A DNA stretch of 64,000 bases from assembly GCF_016469335.1 (NCBI RefSeq), contig NZ_CP059888.1, positions 1,302,001 to 1,366,000 on the forward strand. The letters are read 5' to 3'. The position numbers and the translations under genes were made by a program. Below, piece after piece: positions 62,663 to 64,000 of this stretch; within the stretch, counting starts at the first letter, position 1; each line of letters opens with the position of its first letter. The notes beneath the pieces were generated by a model. The model was not told where the DNA came from and searched no databases. It worked only from the letters and a program-made list of their open reading frames with translations. This DNA comes from Flocculibacter collagenilyticus (GTDB lineage Bacteria > Pseudomonadota > Gammaproteobacteria > Enterobacterales > Alteromonadaceae).

Positions 62663-64000
62663 CTAACTTGCAATTACTTTCTGCGTAGGGAGCACAATTG
62701 AAAATTTAGCACCGCCTAGGTGACTTTGATTAACATCAATAGTGCCGTGATAGTCGTATACTAAATCGCTAACTATTGCTAAGCCTACACCATGTCCTTG
62801 ACTGTAATTATCTAAGCGGGTACCACGCTCAAATAATTGTGATAGATCACTTTGTTTTAAGCCACAACCATCATCTTCTATAGTTAATAATAGATAGTCA
62901 GGTTGGTTCTGTGCAGTGATCACAATATTTTTCTTTGCGGCTTTGCAGGCATTATCTAGTAAATTTCCCATTATCTCCATAAAGTCAGTGTCATCTCCAG
63001 CAAAGCTGGTTTGCTGTTCAGATTTAACTTCAATACGTAATTGCTTGTCACGATAAATCTTATTCATTGCATTGGTTAACTGCGCTAGCAGAGGGGCGAT
63101 ACTGATGTGCTTTTTCCAAATGGTACTTGAGCCTGTACTCACTCGCTTTAATTGATGCTCAATGGTGTTATTGATACGGTCTAATTGTTCTTTCAATTCA
63201 TGTTGCTGTGCTAAGGGAGATGTATTAAGTATCGCTAAGGGCGTTTTGAGTGCGTGGGTTAAATCGCTCAGCGCTTTGCTATAGCGTTGCTTTTGTTTAT
63301 CTTGGTTGTTAAGTAGCAAATTAAGATCGGTAACTAGGCTAGTTAACTCTTTAGGAAAATTGTCATCAATTTGTGTTTTATTCCCTTTTTCAATTTCTTT
63401 AATTGCGGCATCTAAGCGTTGAACTGGGCGTAAAAACCACCAAAAACCTAATGAAAGTGAAATAATGATGATAAATGTGGCGGTGAACAATCCCATGAAG
63501 AGGGTGGTGCGGTAGCTTTTATGCTGCTCGTCGATTAGCGCATTATCGTGCAAAATATACACATTGATAGGAATGGCTTTATTATTCGATTCAAATTTAA
63601 GTGGCATGATGGCCGTTAAATAATTATCTTTCTTGTGTGAACTCGTTGCCCAATTGATTTTTCCATAATCTGCGGTAACAGCATTATGTTCTATTCCCTG
63701 CTGCTTGCCTTTAAACTCGCTGCGTTGCGAATTTGAAAATAGCAGCGTACTAATGGTACTTTTTGAGAAGTGAATTGCGGACAGTGATTGCCACAGCATC
63801 CTTTTATCACTCGTCACTACTGCTAAAATACCAGACTTTTCTTGTTCGAAAACAGGAGGCAATAAGCCGTCTTGAACAAATGCGTCACCGTTGCTTACCT
63901 CAATTTCAGCGATAATGTTATATAAGAATGCTTCTATTTTTTGTTGGGTGGTTGTCTGTAAAGAACGGTAATGTGCTTGATCAAGCACCAGCGCAATTAA
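62663..64000 (-). CDS. PhoQ-like sensor histidine kinase, N-terminus beyond the window
   Basis: At least 446 residues. The frame stays open to the window edge, with a hydrophobic LIALVL just before a GTG at 63988, so the true start lies outside. A periplasmic sensor region (about 150 residues) is followed by a membrane helix (TTLFMGLFTATFIIIISLSLGFWWFL), a HAMP-like linker, a HisKA box DLTHALKTPLAIL with the phospho-accepting His, and a HATPase domain with DNACKAA and DDGCGL. The H-box wording is that of PhoQ, which senses Mg2+ and envelope conditions and phosphorylates PhoP. A phoP gene is expected just outside the window. Confidence 0.87.
   Translation of the reverse strand, partial: LIALVLDQAHYRSLQTTTQQKIEAFLYNIIAEIEVSNGDAFVQDGLLPPVFEQEKSGILAVVTSDKRMLWQSLSAIHFSKSTISTLLFSNSQRSEFKGKQQGIEHNAVTADYGKINWATSSHKKDNYLTAIMPLKFESNNKAIPINVYILHDNALIDEQHKSYRTTLFMGLFTATFIIIISLSLGFWWFLRPVQRLDAAIKEIEKGNKTQIDDNFPKELTSLVTDLNLLLNNQDKQKQRYSKALSDLTHALKTPLAILNTSPLAQQHELKEQLDRINNTIEHQLKRVSTGSSTIWKKHISIAPLLAQLTNAMNKIYRDKQLRIEVKSEQQTSFAGDDTDFMEIMGNLLDNACKAAKKNIVITAQNQPDYLLLTIEDDGCGLKQSDLSQLFERGTRLDNYSQGHGVGLAIVSDLVYDYHGTIDVNQSHLGGAKFSIVLPTQKVIAS

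Overview
The window looks like chromosome from a marine gammaproteobacterium of the order Alteromonadales. Colwelliaceae (Colwellia/Thalassotalea-like) is my best guess, from gene content, low GC (about 40% by eye) and gene order; I could not run a search. Two blocks follow the order known from Escherichia coli. One is trpEGDCFB, rnm(yciV), yciO, (scpAB), rluB, yciK, sohB, topA. The other is sodB, grxD, rnt. Others recall Vibrio/Shewanella/Pseudomonas (rnt-motY, pdxB-asd-fimV). I see no prophage, insertion sequence or CRISPR array.

Layout. 1-5461: tryptophan biosynthesis operon on the minus strand, preceded by two consecutive Trp-rich leader peptides, each followed by its own intrinsic terminator (an apparent tandem attenuator). 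5871-7943: a secreted protein I do not recognise. 8187-12085: rnm, yciO, scpA, scpB, rluB. 12165-20564: yciK, a Pla-1/cef-type lipase lipoprotein, sohB, a dicarboxylate/amino-acid symporter and an Ig-like repeat lipoprotein. 20839-25442: astB, topA and a small zinc-ribbon protein. 25477-31475: the yeaG-yeaH-ycgB stress operon and ctlX. 31582-33650: oxidative-stress genes sodB, grxD and a 2-Cys peroxiredoxin.

34383-39248 is the most accessory-looking part. It encodes a PEP-CTERM protein with a cohesin-like fold, a small secreted Ig-like protein, a 1007-residue protein combining VWA, a metzincin-type zinc protease motif and a C-terminal dockerin-like repeat, and a lipoprotein. I read this as a possible cohesin-dockerin surface-display system for a protease, with a candidate sigma-54 promoter upstream. 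39466-43513 is an H-NOX nitric-oxide sensing operon: H-NOX, a hybrid histidine kinase with receiver and Hpt domains, and a receiver protein with an unrecognised C-terminal half.

43552-53823 carries rnt, motY, a possible degenerate MinD/ParA-like protein, mnmC, fabB, an exported guanine-deaminase-like enzyme, pdxB and asd. 54077-59575 is a giant 1832-residue acidic FimV with about seven internal repeats. The end holds a hypothetical gene, tRNA-Tyr(GTA), a receiver-TPR protein, an LprI-like secreted protein and the 3' part of a PhoQ-like sensor kinase that runs off the window.
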